Shown one piece after another: positions 1 to 7,977 of a stretch of 64,000 bases of DNA. Each line of letters begins with the position of its first letter. The first letter of the stretch is position 1. The position numbers and the translations under genes are program-made. Source of the DNA: JASGDC01 sp047606545 (lineage in GTDB: Bacteria; Actinomycetota; Actinomycetes; Actinomycetales; Micrococcaceae); NCBI GenBank assembly GCA_047606545.1, contig JASGEI010000014.1, positions 24,260 through 88,259 of the forward strand, read 5' to 3'. The notes under the pieces are model-generated. The model was not told the origin of the DNA. It made no database searches and worked only from the letters and a program-made list of their open reading frames with translations.

Positions 1-113
1 CCTGGAGCTGGGATAAACGAGCCTAACCTGAATAATGTAATGACACCCAAAGTAAACAAAATCCTGTTCCTTAATTCTGGGGTGCGGAAAGCCCTATTCA
101 GTGTTTCAAGCAT
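1..113 (-). CDS. secY: Protein translocase subunit SecY, N-terminal fragment cut by window edge
   Basis: SecY is the channel subunit of the Sec translocon in the cytoplasmic membrane. Only the first 37 codons are inside the window. They read MLETLNRAFRTPELRNR and continue into the start of the first membrane helix (ILFTLGVITLFRLGSFIPAP), which is the standard SecY N-terminus. The ATG is preceded by a GGAGG Shine-Dalgarno sequence four bases upstream. It follows rplO, as in the spc operon of most bacteria, but a strong hairpin lies between the two genes. Confidence 0.93.
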   Translation of the reverse strand, partial: MLETLNRAFRTPELRNRILFTLGVITLFRLGSFIPAP

Positions 114-146
114 TAATCCTCCGTTGCCTGTTTGTAACAGATACTA

Positions 147-180
147 AGAAATCGTGGTGTAAAACTACACCACGATTTCT
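147..180 (-). terminator. Perfect 15-bp hairpin between rplO and secY
   Basis: A perfect inverted repeat (arms 147-161 and 166-180, 4-base loop) sits in the gap between rplO and secY. The 3' arm on the minus strand ends in TTTCT and then TAGTAT, so there is no long U-run. It may be an attenuating terminator, an RNase processing site, or an mRNA stabiliser that sets the ratio of secY to ribosomal proteins. Confidence 0.5.
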
Positions 181-207
181 AATGTTACGCTAAATTTGCT
201 TTAGTTA

Positions 208-669
208 CTACTCAAGTTCAGTAGCTTTTCCACCTGCAGCTTCGATCTTCTTAGCTGCACTTGCAGAAAATGCATCTGCTTCTACCTCAATAGCAACATC
301 AATTGAGCCGTCGCCAAGAACTTTAACAAGAGAGTTCTTACGTACTGCGCCAGCTTCAACTAAATCATCAACTGTAACTTTTCCACCTTGAGGGAAAAGC
401 TCAGCAAGAGTACCAACGTTTACAGCTTGGAATTCCAAACGTGCTGGGTTCTTGAAACCCTTTAGTTTTGGAAGACGCATCTGAAGTGGCACCTGACCAC
501 CTTCGAAACCTTGGCGTACCTGGTAACGAGCCTTAGTACCTTTAGTACCGCGACCAGCAGTTTTACCCTTAGAAGCCTCACCACGACCAACGCGAGTCTT
601 AGCTTTTTTGGCACCAGGAGCTGGCTTCAAATGATGAATTTTAAGAGTTTGTTCGTTGTTTTCAGTCAT
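208..669 (-). CDS. rplO: 50S ribosomal protein L15
   Basis: L15 is a late-assembly protein of the large subunit. The 153-residue product has the family pattern: a basic, Gly/Arg-rich N-terminal half (RVGRGEASKGKTAGRGTKG) followed by GFEGGQVPLQMRLPKLKGF, then a compact C-terminal domain. Its start overlaps the rpmD stop by one base (TAATG type), implying coupled translation. It is the last ribosomal protein gene of the spc operon before secY. Confidence 0.97.
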   Translation of the reverse strand: MTENNEQTLKIHHLKPAPGAKKAKTRVGRGEASKGKTAGRGTKGTKARYQVRQGFEGGQVPLQMRLPKLKGFKNPARLEFQAVNVGTLAELFPQGGKVTVDDLVEAGAVRKNSLVKVLGDGSIDVAIEVEADAFSASAAKKIEAAGGKATELE

Positions 670-851
670 TATTCGCCTTCCTCAACTTTAACTAGGTGAG
701 ATACTTTGCGAATCATACCCAAAGTTACTGGGTCATCTTCACGAGTTACAGTATGACCAATACGTTTCAGACCTAGTGAACGTAGAGTATCACGCTGATT
801 TTGCTTACCACCGATTTCAGATTTAACCTGAGTAATCTTAATTTCAGCCAT
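669..851 (-). CDS. rpmD: 50S ribosomal protein L30
   Basis: The 60-residue product starts MAEIKITQVKSEIGGK and matches small bacterial L30. A longer frame exists upstream, but the ATG at 851 is the family start; it overlaps the end of rpsE by eight bases. Translational coupling with rpsE and rplO is likely. Confidence 0.95.
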   Translation of the reverse strand: MAEIKITQVKSEIGGKQNQRDTLRSLGLKRIGHTVTREDDPVTLGMIRKVSHLVKVEEGE

Positions 852-1548
852 TAGCTTTCTCACCCTCTTCCATAGCACGAAGAAGTGGAGCAGGGGCAAC
901 TTCCTCGATAGGAAGATTACGACGTGCTGCAACTTCTTTTGCACCTTCAAGTTGCTTAAGAGCTGCGATAGTAGCTCGGACAATATTAATCTGGTTTGAA
1001 GAACCTAGAGACTTAGAAAGTACATCATGGATGCCTGCACATTCAAGTACCGCACGTACTGGACCACCGGCGATTACACCAGTACCAGGAGAAGCAGGAC
1101 GAATCATAACTACACCAGCAGCTTTTTCACCTTGCACACGGTGTGGAATAGTACCCTGCACACGAGGCACAGTGAAGAAATTCTTCTTAGCTTCTTCTAC
1201 ACCTTTAGAGATTGCTGCAGGAACTTCTTTTGCTTTACCATAGCCAACGCCGACCTTACCGTCACCGTCACCAACAACTACCAAAGCAGTGAAGCTGAAC
1301 CGACGTCCACCTTTACTTACCTTAGCTACACGGTTAATAGAAACAACTTTTTCAATGTATTGTTTCTCATCACGTGCATTGCGGTTGCCACGTCCACGAC
1401 CTGAACCACGGCGGTTATTACGCTGTGACTTCTTTTCAGTAGTTTCAGTTTTATTCGCTGTAGTTTCTGCAGTAGCTTCTTTTGTGCTGTTTTCTACAGA
1501 CTTATCAGCCACAGTTTTCTCCATTTCGTTTGTAGTCTTCTCACTCAT
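844..1548 (-). CDS. rpsE: 30S ribosomal protein S5 with long N-terminal extension
   Basis: S5 takes part in decoding fidelity and mRNA unwinding at the entry channel. The 234-residue product has the double-stranded-RNA-binding S5 N-domain (EKVVSINRVAKVSKGGRRFSF region, about residue 65 on) and the C-domain. The first 60 residues are a low-complexity Thr/Glu/Lys stretch followed by an Arg/Gly-rich patch, absent from the E. coli protein (167 residues) and typical of actinobacteria. The start overlaps the rplR stop by four bases (ATGA). Confidence 0.97.
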   Translation of the reverse strand: MSEKTTNEMEKTVADKSVENSTKEATAETTANKTETTEKKSQRNNRRGSGRGRGNRNARDEKQYIEKVVSINRVAKVSKGGRRFSFTALVVVGDGDGKVGVGYGKAKEVPAAISKGVEEAKKNFFTVPRVQGTIPHRVQGEKAAGVVMIRPASPGTGVIAGGPVRAVLECAGIHDVLSKSLGSSNQINIVRATIAALKQLEGAKEVAARRNLPIEEVAPAPLLRAMEEGEKANG

Positions 1549-1916
1549 AGTGATAGACCTCCTTCACGAGCACCATCAGCAACAGCTGCTACACGACCAT
1601 GGTAACGATAACCACTACGATCGAATACTACAGCATCAATGCCAGCATCTTTAGCTCGTTCAGCAATTAGTTCGCCAACTTTTTTAGCTTGCTCAGTCTT
1701 AGTATCTTTACTGCCACGCAAGTCCTTTTCCATTGTTGAAACTGAGAATAAAGTCTTACCTTCAGAATCATCAACTAGCTGTGCAAAGATGTGACGAGAA
1801 GAGCGGTTAATTACTAGACGTGGGCGCTGTGCAGTACCTGTAACCTTCTTACGCACACGTAGGTGACGACGGCCACGGATAGCTTGTTTAGATTTACCTT
1901 TAATCTTAATTGCCAT
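1545..1916 (-). CDS. rplR: 50S ribosomal protein L18
   Basis: L18 binds 5S rRNA. The 123-residue product shows the basic N-terminus (RGRRHLRVRKKVTGT) and the RPRLVINRSSRHIFAQLVDD core and ends with the normal C-terminus GGLSL. It overlaps rpsE by four bases and follows rplF by five. Confidence 0.97.
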   Translation of the reverse strand: MAIKIKGKSKQAIRGRRHLRVRKKVTGTAQRPRLVINRSSRHIFAQLVDDSEGKTLFSVSTMEKDLRGSKDTKTEQAKKVGELIAERAKDAGIDAVVFDRSGYRYHGRVAAVADGAREGGLSL

Positions 1917-1921
1917 TAGTC

Positions 1922-2458
1922 TTAAGCACCTGCCTTTCCGACTTTACGACGGATATTCTCGCCAGCATAACGGATACCCTTACCCTTGTATGGATCTGGT
2001 TTACGTAGTTTGCGAATATTCGCAGCAACTTCGCCGACCTTTTGCTTATCAATACCAGAAACAATGATTTTGTTCGGGCCGTCAATTGCAAGTTCGATAC
2101 CATCAGTTGCTTTTACTGTAACTGGGTGTGATAGACCAAGTGAAAGCTCTAGGTCAGAGCCTTTAGCCTGAACACGATAACCAGTACCTACGATTTCAAG
2201 TTCTTTTTTATACCCTTCACTAACACCGGTAATTTGGTTAGCAATTAAGGTACGAGTAAGACCGTGCAATGCACGTGAATTACGTTCATCATTTGGACGT
2301 TCTACTGTTAAAGTACCATCTTCCAGAGAAACTGTGATTGGTGCAGGAACTTCGTGAGTTAGTTCTCCCTTTGAACCTTTAACTTTAACTGTTGAGCCAT
2401 CAACTGTAATTTCCACTCCGCTAGGAACAGAAATAGGTGAATTACCAATACGAGACAT
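1922..2458 (-). CDS. rplF: 50S ribosomal protein L6
   Basis: L6 sits near the GTPase-associated region of the large subunit. The 178-residue product starts MSRIGNSPISVPSGVEI and carries the signature PDPYKGKGIRYAGE near the C-terminus. Length is standard for the family. Confidence 0.98.
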   Translation of the reverse strand: MSRIGNSPISVPSGVEITVDGSTVKVKGSKGELTHEVPAPITVSLEDGTLTVERPNDERNSRALHGLTRTLIANQITGVSEGYKKELEIVGTGYRVQAKGSDLELSLGLSHPVTVKATDGIELAIDGPNKIIVSGIDKQKVGEVAANIRKLRKPDPYKGKGIRYAGENIRRKVGKAGA

Positions 2459-2479
2459 GGTTGTTATTTTCCTTTCCTG

Positions 2480-2878
2480 TTACCAAACGTAAGCGAGAAC
2501 TTCTCCGCCTACACCTTTTTTAGCTGCTTCACGGTCAGTTAATAGACCAGAAGAAGTGGATAGAATTGCAATACCTAGACCACCCAGTACTTTAGGTAGG
2601 CTAGTAGACTTTGCATATACACGAAGACCAGGCTTAGAGATACGACGTAAACCTGCAATAGCACGTTCACGGTTATCTCCATACTTAAGAGTCAAAGTCA
2701 AAGTACTTCCTACTTCTGCCTTTTCCTCTTTCCAATCAACAATGTAACCTTGAGTTTTTAGAATATCTGCAATGCGAGTCTTCAATTTACTTGAAGGCAT
2801 TGACACTGTCTCATGATGAGCAGAGTTTGCGTTACGCAGACGCGTTAACATATCTGCTACTGGATCAGTCATTGACAT
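2480..2878 (-). CDS. rpsH: 30S ribosomal protein S8
   Basis: S8 binds the central domain of 16S rRNA. The 132-residue product begins MSMTDPVADMLTRLRNA and ends STSSGLLTDREAAKKGVGGEVLAYVW, both standard. Only 72 bases separate it from rplE. That is too little for the usual rpsN/rpsZ (S14) gene found here in many bacteria, so S14 must be encoded elsewhere. Confidence 0.98.
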   Translation of the reverse strand: MSMTDPVADMLTRLRNANSAHHETVSMPSSKLKTRIADILKTQGYIVDWKEEKAEVGSTLTLTLKYGDNRERAIAGLRRISKPGLRVYAKSTSLPKVLGGLGIAILSTSSGLLTDREAAKKGVGGEVLAYVW

Positions 2879-2950
2879 TTAAAGCTTACGCCTTTCTATT
2901 ATGGTTTCTGCACCTGGTACACCAGATGCAGACCTGTAATAATCGTTTAA

Positions 2951-3595
2951 TTATTTCTCTTTGAATGGGAATTTGAACTGCTTTAGCAGTGCAAGTCCTT
3001 CTTCGTTATTTGTCGCAGTAGTCACCAAAGTGATATCCATACCGCGTGGACGGTCAATCTTATCTTGGTCAATTTCCAAGAACACACCTTGCTCAGTTAG
3101 ACCAAATGTGTAGTTACCGTTACCGTCAAATTGCTTTGGGCTTAGCCCTCGGAAGTCACGGATACGTGGTAGTGCAAGAGTCACTAGACGGTCAAAGAAC
3201 TCCCACATACGGTCTCCACGTAATGTTACGTGAGCACCAATTGGCATACCTTCACGCAATTTGAATTGTGCAATTGACTTACGTGCTTTTGTAACCTGTG
3301 GTTTCTGGCCAGTAATGGCAGTTAGGTCACGCACAGCGTGGTCAATTTGTTTTGAATCTTTTGCTGCAGCTCCCACACCCATGTTCACCACAATCTTAGT
3401 AAGTAATGGAACTTGGTGTACGTTTTTGAAGTCAAATTCTTCCTGCAATGCTGGAATAACTTCTTCACGATACTTCTGCTTAAAACGTGGCAAGTCTTTT
3501 GCTTCCTGCTTTGTTTCTTCTACAGAATCTTGGGAAACCTCTTCAGCATTTGTAACATCTTCAGTCACTGTTGCCTCCTGGTTATCTTTTGTCAT
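2951..3595 (-). CDS. rplE: 50S ribosomal protein L5 with acidic N-terminal extension
   Basis: L5 binds 5S rRNA and contacts the P-site tRNA. The family core starts near LPRFKQKYREEVIPALQEEF (about residue 35) and includes VPLLTKIVVNMGVG and GLSPKQFDGNGNYTFG. The first 34 residues are Glu/Asp/Thr-rich and not part of the usual 180-residue protein. The ATG abuts the rplX stop (TAATG). An internal later start is unlikely, since no other Met precedes the core. Confidence 0.97.
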   Translation of the reverse strand: MTKDNQEATVTEDVTNAEEVSQDSVEETKQEAKDLPRFKQKYREEVIPALQEEFDFKNVHQVPLLTKIVVNMGVGAAAKDSKQIDHAVRDLTAITGQKPQVTKARKSIAQFKLREGMPIGAHVTLRGDRMWEFFDRLVTLALPRIRDFRGLSPKQFDGNGNYTFGLTEQGVFLEIDQDKIDRPRGMDITLVTTATNNEEGLALLKQFKFPFKEK

Positions 3596-3921
3596 TAGTC
3601 AATATCCTTGCCAGTACTCTTAGCTACGCGAACACGAACAGTTTTACCCTCATCGTTTTTTTCTTCGCGGAAACCAACACGCGTTGGTTTGTTACTTTCA
3701 GGATCTACTAACATTACGTTTGAAATGTGGATTGGTGCTTCAGTTTCTTCAATGCCGCCGGCATTAGTCTGAGAAGCACGGTTATGCTTAGTAACCACGT
3801 TTACGCCTTCTACAAGCACGCGATCTTTTTCAGTAATGACTTTTAGTACTTTACCTGTAGTACCTTTATCTTTACCTGCAATAACCTGTACCACATCGTC
3901 TTTGCGGATTTTAGCTGCCAT
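3595..3921 (-). CDS. rplX: 50S ribosomal protein L24
   Basis: L24 initiates 50S assembly. The 108-residue product has the KOW motif at its N-terminus (KDDVVQVIAGKDKGTTGKVLKV) and the conserved GVNVVTKHNRAS. It is translationally coupled to rplE by a one-base overlap. Confidence 0.97.
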   Translation of the reverse strand: MAAKIRKDDVVQVIAGKDKGTTGKVLKVITEKDRVLVEGVNVVTKHNRASQTNAGGIEETEAPIHISNVMLVDPESNKPTRVGFREEKNDEGKTVRVRVAKSTGKDID

Positions 3922-3924
3922 TTA

Positions 3925-4296
3925 TTAGAGCACCTCCGGAGCCAGAGAAACAATCTTCATGAAACGCTTATCACGTAGTTCACGACCGACTGGGCCGAAA
4001 ATACGAGTACCACGAGGGTCTCCACCATCATTCTTAAGAATAACAGCAGCGTTTTCATCAAACTTGATGTATGAGCCGTCTTGACGGCGGCGTTCTTTCT
4101 TTGTACGCACGATAACAGCTTTAACTACATCACCACGTTTTACGTTACCACCAGGGATAGCGTCTTTAACTGTAGCTACAATAGTATCGCCGATGCCTGC
4201 ATAGCGTCGACCAGAGCCTCCAAGAACTCGGATAGCTAAAATTTCTTTAGCACCTGAGTTGTCAGCAACCTTTAGCCGCGATTCTTGCTGAATCAC
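3925..4296 (-). CDS. rplN: 50S ribosomal protein L14
   Basis: L14 forms part of the subunit interface. The product (123 residues) starts MIQQESRLKVADNSGAKEIL and ends KIVSLAPEVL, with standard length and no insertions. Three bases separate it from rplX. Confidence 0.98.
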   Translation of the reverse strand: MIQQESRLKVADNSGAKEILAIRVLGGSGRRYAGIGDTIVATVKDAIPGGNVKRGDVVKAVIVRTKKERRRQDGSYIKFDENAAVILKNDGGDPRGTRIFGPVGRELRDKRFMKIVSLAPEVL

Positions 4297-4351
4297 TTCT
4301 TACTCCTGTCTTTATCTTTGTATTGATGAACCAAAGATAAACTTTAAGTAT

Positions 4352-4633
4352 TTACTTCGCCTTTTCTAGGATTTCAACCAAACGCCAGTTTTTAGTAGCT
4401 GACATTGGACGAGTTTCCATGATAAGCACCCGGTCACCGATACCAGCGATGCTCTCTTCGTCATGAGCTTTTACTTTTTTAGTACGCTTCATAACTTTGC
4501 CATATAAAGAGTGCTTTACACGATCTTCTACCTCGACTACAACGGTTTTATCCATTTTGTCAGAAACTACGTAACCTTGACGTGTTTTACGGTAGCCGCG
4601 TGTTGTTTCTTTAGTTTCTTCTTTTACGCTCAC
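4352..4633 (-). CDS. rpsQ: 30S ribosomal protein S17
   Basis: S17 is a primary 16S rRNA-binding protein. The 93-residue product has the OB-fold core (RKTRQGYVVSDKMDKTVVVEVEDRVKHSLYGKV) and the C-terminal GDRVLIMETRPMSATKNWRLVEI. The start overlaps the rpmC stop by four bases. Confidence 0.97.
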   Translation of the reverse strand: MSVKEETKETTRGYRKTRQGYVVSDKMDKTVVVEVEDRVKHSLYGKVMKRTKKVKAHDEESIAGIGDRVLIMETRPMSATKNWRLVEILEKAK

Positions 4634-4902
4634 TTCTCATCCTTTGCATCTACTGTAGTTTCTTCAGTTTCAGTCTCTGCTTCAGCAACTTCATCAGTTT
4701 CTGAAGAATCAGCACCTATACCTAGTTCACGTTCACGCAAAATTGTGTAAATACGAGCAATCTCTTTCTTTACAGTCTTTAGACGTGCGCTATTTTCCAA
4801 CTGACCAGTAGCTGACTGGAAACGTAGGTTGAAAAGTTCTTCTTTGTGCTTAGCTAGTTCTGTAGTAAGCTCTTTTGAATCTTGAGAACGTAGATCAGCC
4901 AT
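4630..4902 (-). CDS. rpmC: 50S ribosomal protein L29 with acidic C-terminal tail
   Basis: L29 lies at the polypeptide exit tunnel. I use the ATG at 4902 (MADLRSQDSKELTTEL), because it gives the family N-terminus and lies one base past the rplP stop with a GGTGG ribosome-binding site; a GTG six codons upstream is less likely. The coiled-coil core ends near residue 65 and is followed by about 25 residues that are almost all Glu, Thr, Ala and Asp. The usual protein is 65-75 residues, so the tail is extra. Confidence 0.94.
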   Translation of the reverse strand: MADLRSQDSKELTTELAKHKEELFNLRFQSATGQLENSARLKTVKKEIARIYTILRERELGIGADSSETDEVAEAETETEETTVDAKDEK

Positions 4903-4903
4903 T

Positions 4904-5320
4904 TTATGCACCACCTTCACGGCGAATAATGCGTGCCTTCAGTGGTAGCTTGTGAATTGCTAGACGCAATGCTTCACGAGCTACTTCTTCTGACACACCT
5001 GAAAGTTCGAAAAGAACACGACCTGGCTTAACATTAGCTACCCACCACTCAGGAGAACCTTTACCAGAACCCATACGAGTTTCTGCAGGTTTCTTAGTTA
5101 ATGGACGGTCTGGATAAATATTAATCCAGACCTTACCACCACGCTTGATGTGACGAGTCATCGCAATACGAGCTGCCTCAATCTGGCGGTTAGTAACATA
5201 AGCAGGACTTAATGCCTGGATTCCATATTCACCGAAAGATACGTTAGTGCCACCTTTAGCTGCACCAGAACGCTTTGGGTGATGTTGCTTACGGAATTTA
5301 ACTTTACGAGGGATCAACAT
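4904..5320 (-). CDS. rplP: 50S ribosomal protein L16
   Basis: L16 organises the A-site region of the large subunit. The 138-residue product starts MLIPRKVKFRKQHHPKR and includes the signature MGSGKGSPEWWVANVKPGR. Length is standard. It lies three bases past rpsC. Confidence 0.98.
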   Translation of the reverse strand: MLIPRKVKFRKQHHPKRSGAAKGGTNVSFGEYGIQALSPAYVTNRQIEAARIAMTRHIKRGGKVWINIYPDRPLTKKPAETRMGSGKGSPEWWVANVKPGRVLFELSGVSEEVAREALRLAIHKLPLKARIIRREGGA

Positions 5321-5323
5321 AGT

Positions 5324-6118
5324 TTATGCCTGCGCTTCCGTAGTAGTCTTCTTGGTATCCGTATTTTGGTTTGCAGCATTATTACGAGGAGCACGACGAG
5401 AACGATCGTTACGACGACGTCCATCACGTCCACCGCGACCACGCTTAGGAGCTTTAGCTTGCTGTGCAGCTAACTCTTTATCAGTTAGGTCACCCTTGTA
5501 AATCCATACCTTAACACCAATACGACCGAAAGTAGTATGTGCTTCATGAGTACCGTAATCGATGTTCGCACGAAGAGTGTGCAATGGCACACGACCTTCA
5601 CGGTAGAACTCGTTACGAGCCATTTCAGCGCCGCCTAGACGGCCTGAACATGCAACACGAATACCCTTTGCTCCGCCACGCTGAGCGCTTTGGATTGCCT
5701 TCTTCATCGCACGACGGAATGATACACGGCTGGCAAGCTGCTCTGCAATACCTTGAGCAACCAACTGAGCATCAATCTCTGGGTTCTTAACTTCAAGAAT
5801 GTTTAGCTGTACTTGCTTGCCAGTTAATTTTTCTAGTTGACCACGTAGGCGATCTGCTTCAGCACCACGGCGTCCGATAACAATACCTGGACGAGCAGTG
5901 TGGATATCGATGCGTACGCGATCACGAGTACGTTCAATCTGAACCTTTGAGATACCCGCACGTTCAAGACGCTTTTCAATCATTTCGCGAATCTGAACAT
6001 CTTCTTTTACGAAGTCACTGTATCGTTGTCCAGGTTTGTTACTGTCAGCGAACCAGCGAGATACGTGGTCAGTAGTGATCCCGAGTCGGAATCCGTTAGG
6101 ATTAACTTTTTGTCCCAC
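5324..6118 (-). CDS. rpsC: 30S ribosomal protein S3
   Basis: S3 forms the mRNA entry channel and has a KH domain. The 264-residue product starts MGQKVNPNGFRLGI, has the KH-domain GRRGAEADRLR and the C-domain GGAEMARNEFYREGRVPLHTLRANIDYG. About 45 C-terminal residues are Arg/Gly/Asn-rich and disordered, a common actinobacterial feature. It overlaps the rplV stop by one base. Confidence 0.98.
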   Translation of the reverse strand: MGQKVNPNGFRLGITTDHVSRWFADSNKPGQRYSDFVKEDVQIREMIEKRLERAGISKVQIERTRDRVRIDIHTARPGIVIGRRGAEADRLRGQLEKLTGKQVQLNILEVKNPEIDAQLVAQGIAEQLASRVSFRRAMKKAIQSAQRGGAKGIRVACSGRLGGAEMARNEFYREGRVPLHTLRANIDYGTHEAHTTFGRIGVKVWIYKGDLTDKELAAQQAKAPKRGRGGRDGRRRNDRSRRAPRNNAANQNTDTKKTTTEAQA

Positions 6119-6483
6119 TAGCGGGCCTCCTCTTTCTCCTGCTGACCAACCACAATAGTGATGTGGCTAGTGCGTTTTAAGATGCGGTACGCACGGCCTT
6201 GAGCGCGTGGACGCATACGTTTCATTGTTGGGCCTTCGTTAACAAAAGCTTCAGTTACAAAGAAATCATCTTCGTTAAAAGCTTCGCTGTCACGATCAGC
6301 CAGATTACGTGCATTTGCTAATGCAGATTGCACAATTTTGAAGACCTGGTCTGAAGCACCCTGTGGGGCAAACTTCAAAATAGCCAACGCTTCATTCGCT
6401 TGCTTACCACGAATAAGGTTGACGACGCGACGGGCCTTCATTGGCGTTACACGAACAAAACGTGCTGTTGCCTTGGCTTCCAT
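6118..6483 (-). CDS. rplV: 50S ribosomal protein L22
   Basis: L22 lines the exit tunnel. The product (121 residues) starts MEAKATARFVRVTPMKARRVV and carries the tunnel hairpin GPTMKRMRPRAQGRAYRILKRTSH; its tip sequence is the wild-type, macrolide-sensitive form as far as I can tell by eye. Confidence 0.97.
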   Translation of the reverse strand: MEAKATARFVRVTPMKARRVVNLIRGKQANEALAILKFAPQGASDQVFKIVQSALANARNLADRDSEAFNEDDFFVTEAFVNEGPTMKRMRPRAQGRAYRILKRTSHITIVVGQQEKEEAR

Positions 6484-6522
6484 TGCTTTCCTTCTCTCGT
6501 CTTACTAAGACCGAAGTTCGCC

Positions 6523-6801
6523 TTAACGGCGTCCCTTACGGTCGTCTTTTTCGTGGCCTCTGAATGTACGTGTTGGAGCAAACTCACCTAGTTTATGTCC
6601 CACCATTGATTCAGTGATGAAAACTGGGATGTGCTTGCGGCCATCATGTACTGCAATTGTATGACCGATCATATCTGGAACGATCATAGAACGGCGTGAC
6701 CATGTCTTGATTACATTTTTAGCTTTTTTGTCGTTTTCAGCCTGTACCTTTAGGTAAAGATGCTGATCAACAAAAGGGCCTTTCTTTAAACTACGAGGCA
6801 T
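6523..6801 (-). CDS. rpsS: 30S ribosomal protein S19
   Basis: S19 is a head protein of the small subunit close to the A-site tRNA. The 92-residue product starts MPRSLKKGPFVDQHL and contains GHKLGEFAPTRTFRGH, both diagnostic. Length is standard. Confidence 0.98.
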   Translation of the reverse strand: MPRSLKKGPFVDQHLYLKVQAENDKKAKNVIKTWSRRSMIVPDMIGHTIAVHDGRKHIPVFITESMVGHKLGEFAPTRTFRGHEKDDRKGRR

Positions 6802-6817
6802 AATTCCTTATCTCCTA

Positions 6818-7654
6818 TCAGCGTTTCTTACCAGTACGGCGACGACGGACAATGTACTTGTTGCTTTCCTTGTTAGGGTTACGAGTACGCCCCTCACGCT
6901 TACCGTTAGGGTTAACTGGGTGACGACCACCAGAAGTCTTAGCTTCACCACCACCGTGTGGGTGATCAATTGGGTTCATCACAACACCACGTACAGTCGG
7001 ACGGATGCCTTTCCAGCGGTTACGACCCGCTTTACCCCAGTTAATGTTGATTTGTTCTGCGTTACCTACTGTACCTACAGTAGCGCGGCAACGGATATCA
7101 ACATTACGTACTTCACCTGAAGGAAGACGCAACTGACCGTAAGGGCCATCTTTCGCTACCAACTGGATACTTGCACCTGCAGAACGACCTAGCTTAGCTC
7201 CGCCACCTGGACGAAGTTCCACAGCGTGAATGAAAGTACCAACAGGAATATTACGCAAAGGTAAGTTATTACCTGGTTTAATATCTGCCTCAGGTCCTGC
7301 TTCCACTGTGTCGCCTTGCTTTAGCTTTTCAGGCGCAATGATATAACGCTTTTCACCATCAGAGTAGTGTAGTAGCGCAATACGTGCAGTACGGTTTGGA
7401 TCATATTCGATGTGCGCAACTTTAGCTAGCACACCATCTTTGTCATGACGACGGAAGTCAATTACACGGTACTGACGCTTGTGTCCACCACCGTGGTGAC
7501 GAGCAGTAATATGCCCAGTGTTGTTACGTCCACCCTTTTTCGGGAGGGGACGAAGCAACGACTTCTCTGGTGTCGTCCGTGTAATTTCAGTAAAGTCAGC
7601 AACAGAAGAGCCACGACGGCCTGGTGTTGTTGGCTTATATAAACGGATTCCCAT
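6818..7654 (-). CDS. rplB: 50S ribosomal protein L2
   Basis: L2 supports peptidyl transfer and subunit association. The 278-residue product has the conserved RNA-binding and C-terminal regions, including RPTVRGVVMNPIDHPHGGGE with the histidine linked to peptidyl transferase function. Length is standard. Confidence 0.98.
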   Translation of the reverse strand: MGIRLYKPTTPGRRGSSVADFTEITRTTPEKSLLRPLPKKGGRNNTGHITARHHGGGHKRQYRVIDFRRHDKDGVLAKVAHIEYDPNRTARIALLHYSDGEKRYIIAPEKLKQGDTVEAGPEADIKPGNNLPLRNIPVGTFIHAVELRPGGGAKLGRSAGASIQLVAKDGPYGQLRLPSGEVRNVDIRCRATVGTVGNAEQININWGKAGRNRWKGIRPTVRGVVMNPIDHPHGGGEAKTSGGRHPVNPNGKREGRTRNPNKESNKYIVRRRRTGKKR

Positions 7655-7678
7655 AATTTCCTATTCTCCTCAATAACT

Positions 7679-7975
7679 CTAGTTTGCACCAGAGAAAATA
7701 TCGATAGAGCCTTCCTTAAGTGTTACAACTGCACGCTTAGTATCTTTACGCTTACCGTAACCAAAACGAGTACGGCTAGTCTTACCGCTGCGATTCATTG
7801 TATTTACTGAAGCAACCTTTACATTGAAGATAGCTTCAAGTGCAACTTTGATTTCTGATTTTGTAGCACGAGTGTCAACTTCAAAAGTGTACTGACCTTC
7901 GTCAATTAGACTATACGTCTTCTCAGAAACCACAGGAGCGATGATTACATCGTGGTGTGTTTTGTGTTCACTCAC
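7679..7975 (-). CDS. rplW: 50S ribosomal protein L23
   Basis: L23 sits at the exit tunnel and docks trigger factor and SRP. The 98-residue product has VIIAPVVSEKTYSLIDEGQY and VNTMNRSGKTSRTRFGYGKR, both family signatures. It starts two bases after the rplD stop. Confidence 0.97.
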   Translation of the reverse strand: MSEHKTHHDVIIAPVVSEKTYSLIDEGQYTFEVDTRATKSEIKVALEAIFNVKVASVNTMNRSGKTSRTRFGYGKRKDTKRAVVTLKEGSIDIFSGAN

Positions 7976-7977
7976 CT

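Noticed and set aside
4903..4920. Upstream GTG start for rpmC
   Set aside because: It would add MKVVHK within the rplP end; the ATG at 4902 gives the family N-terminus and better spacing.
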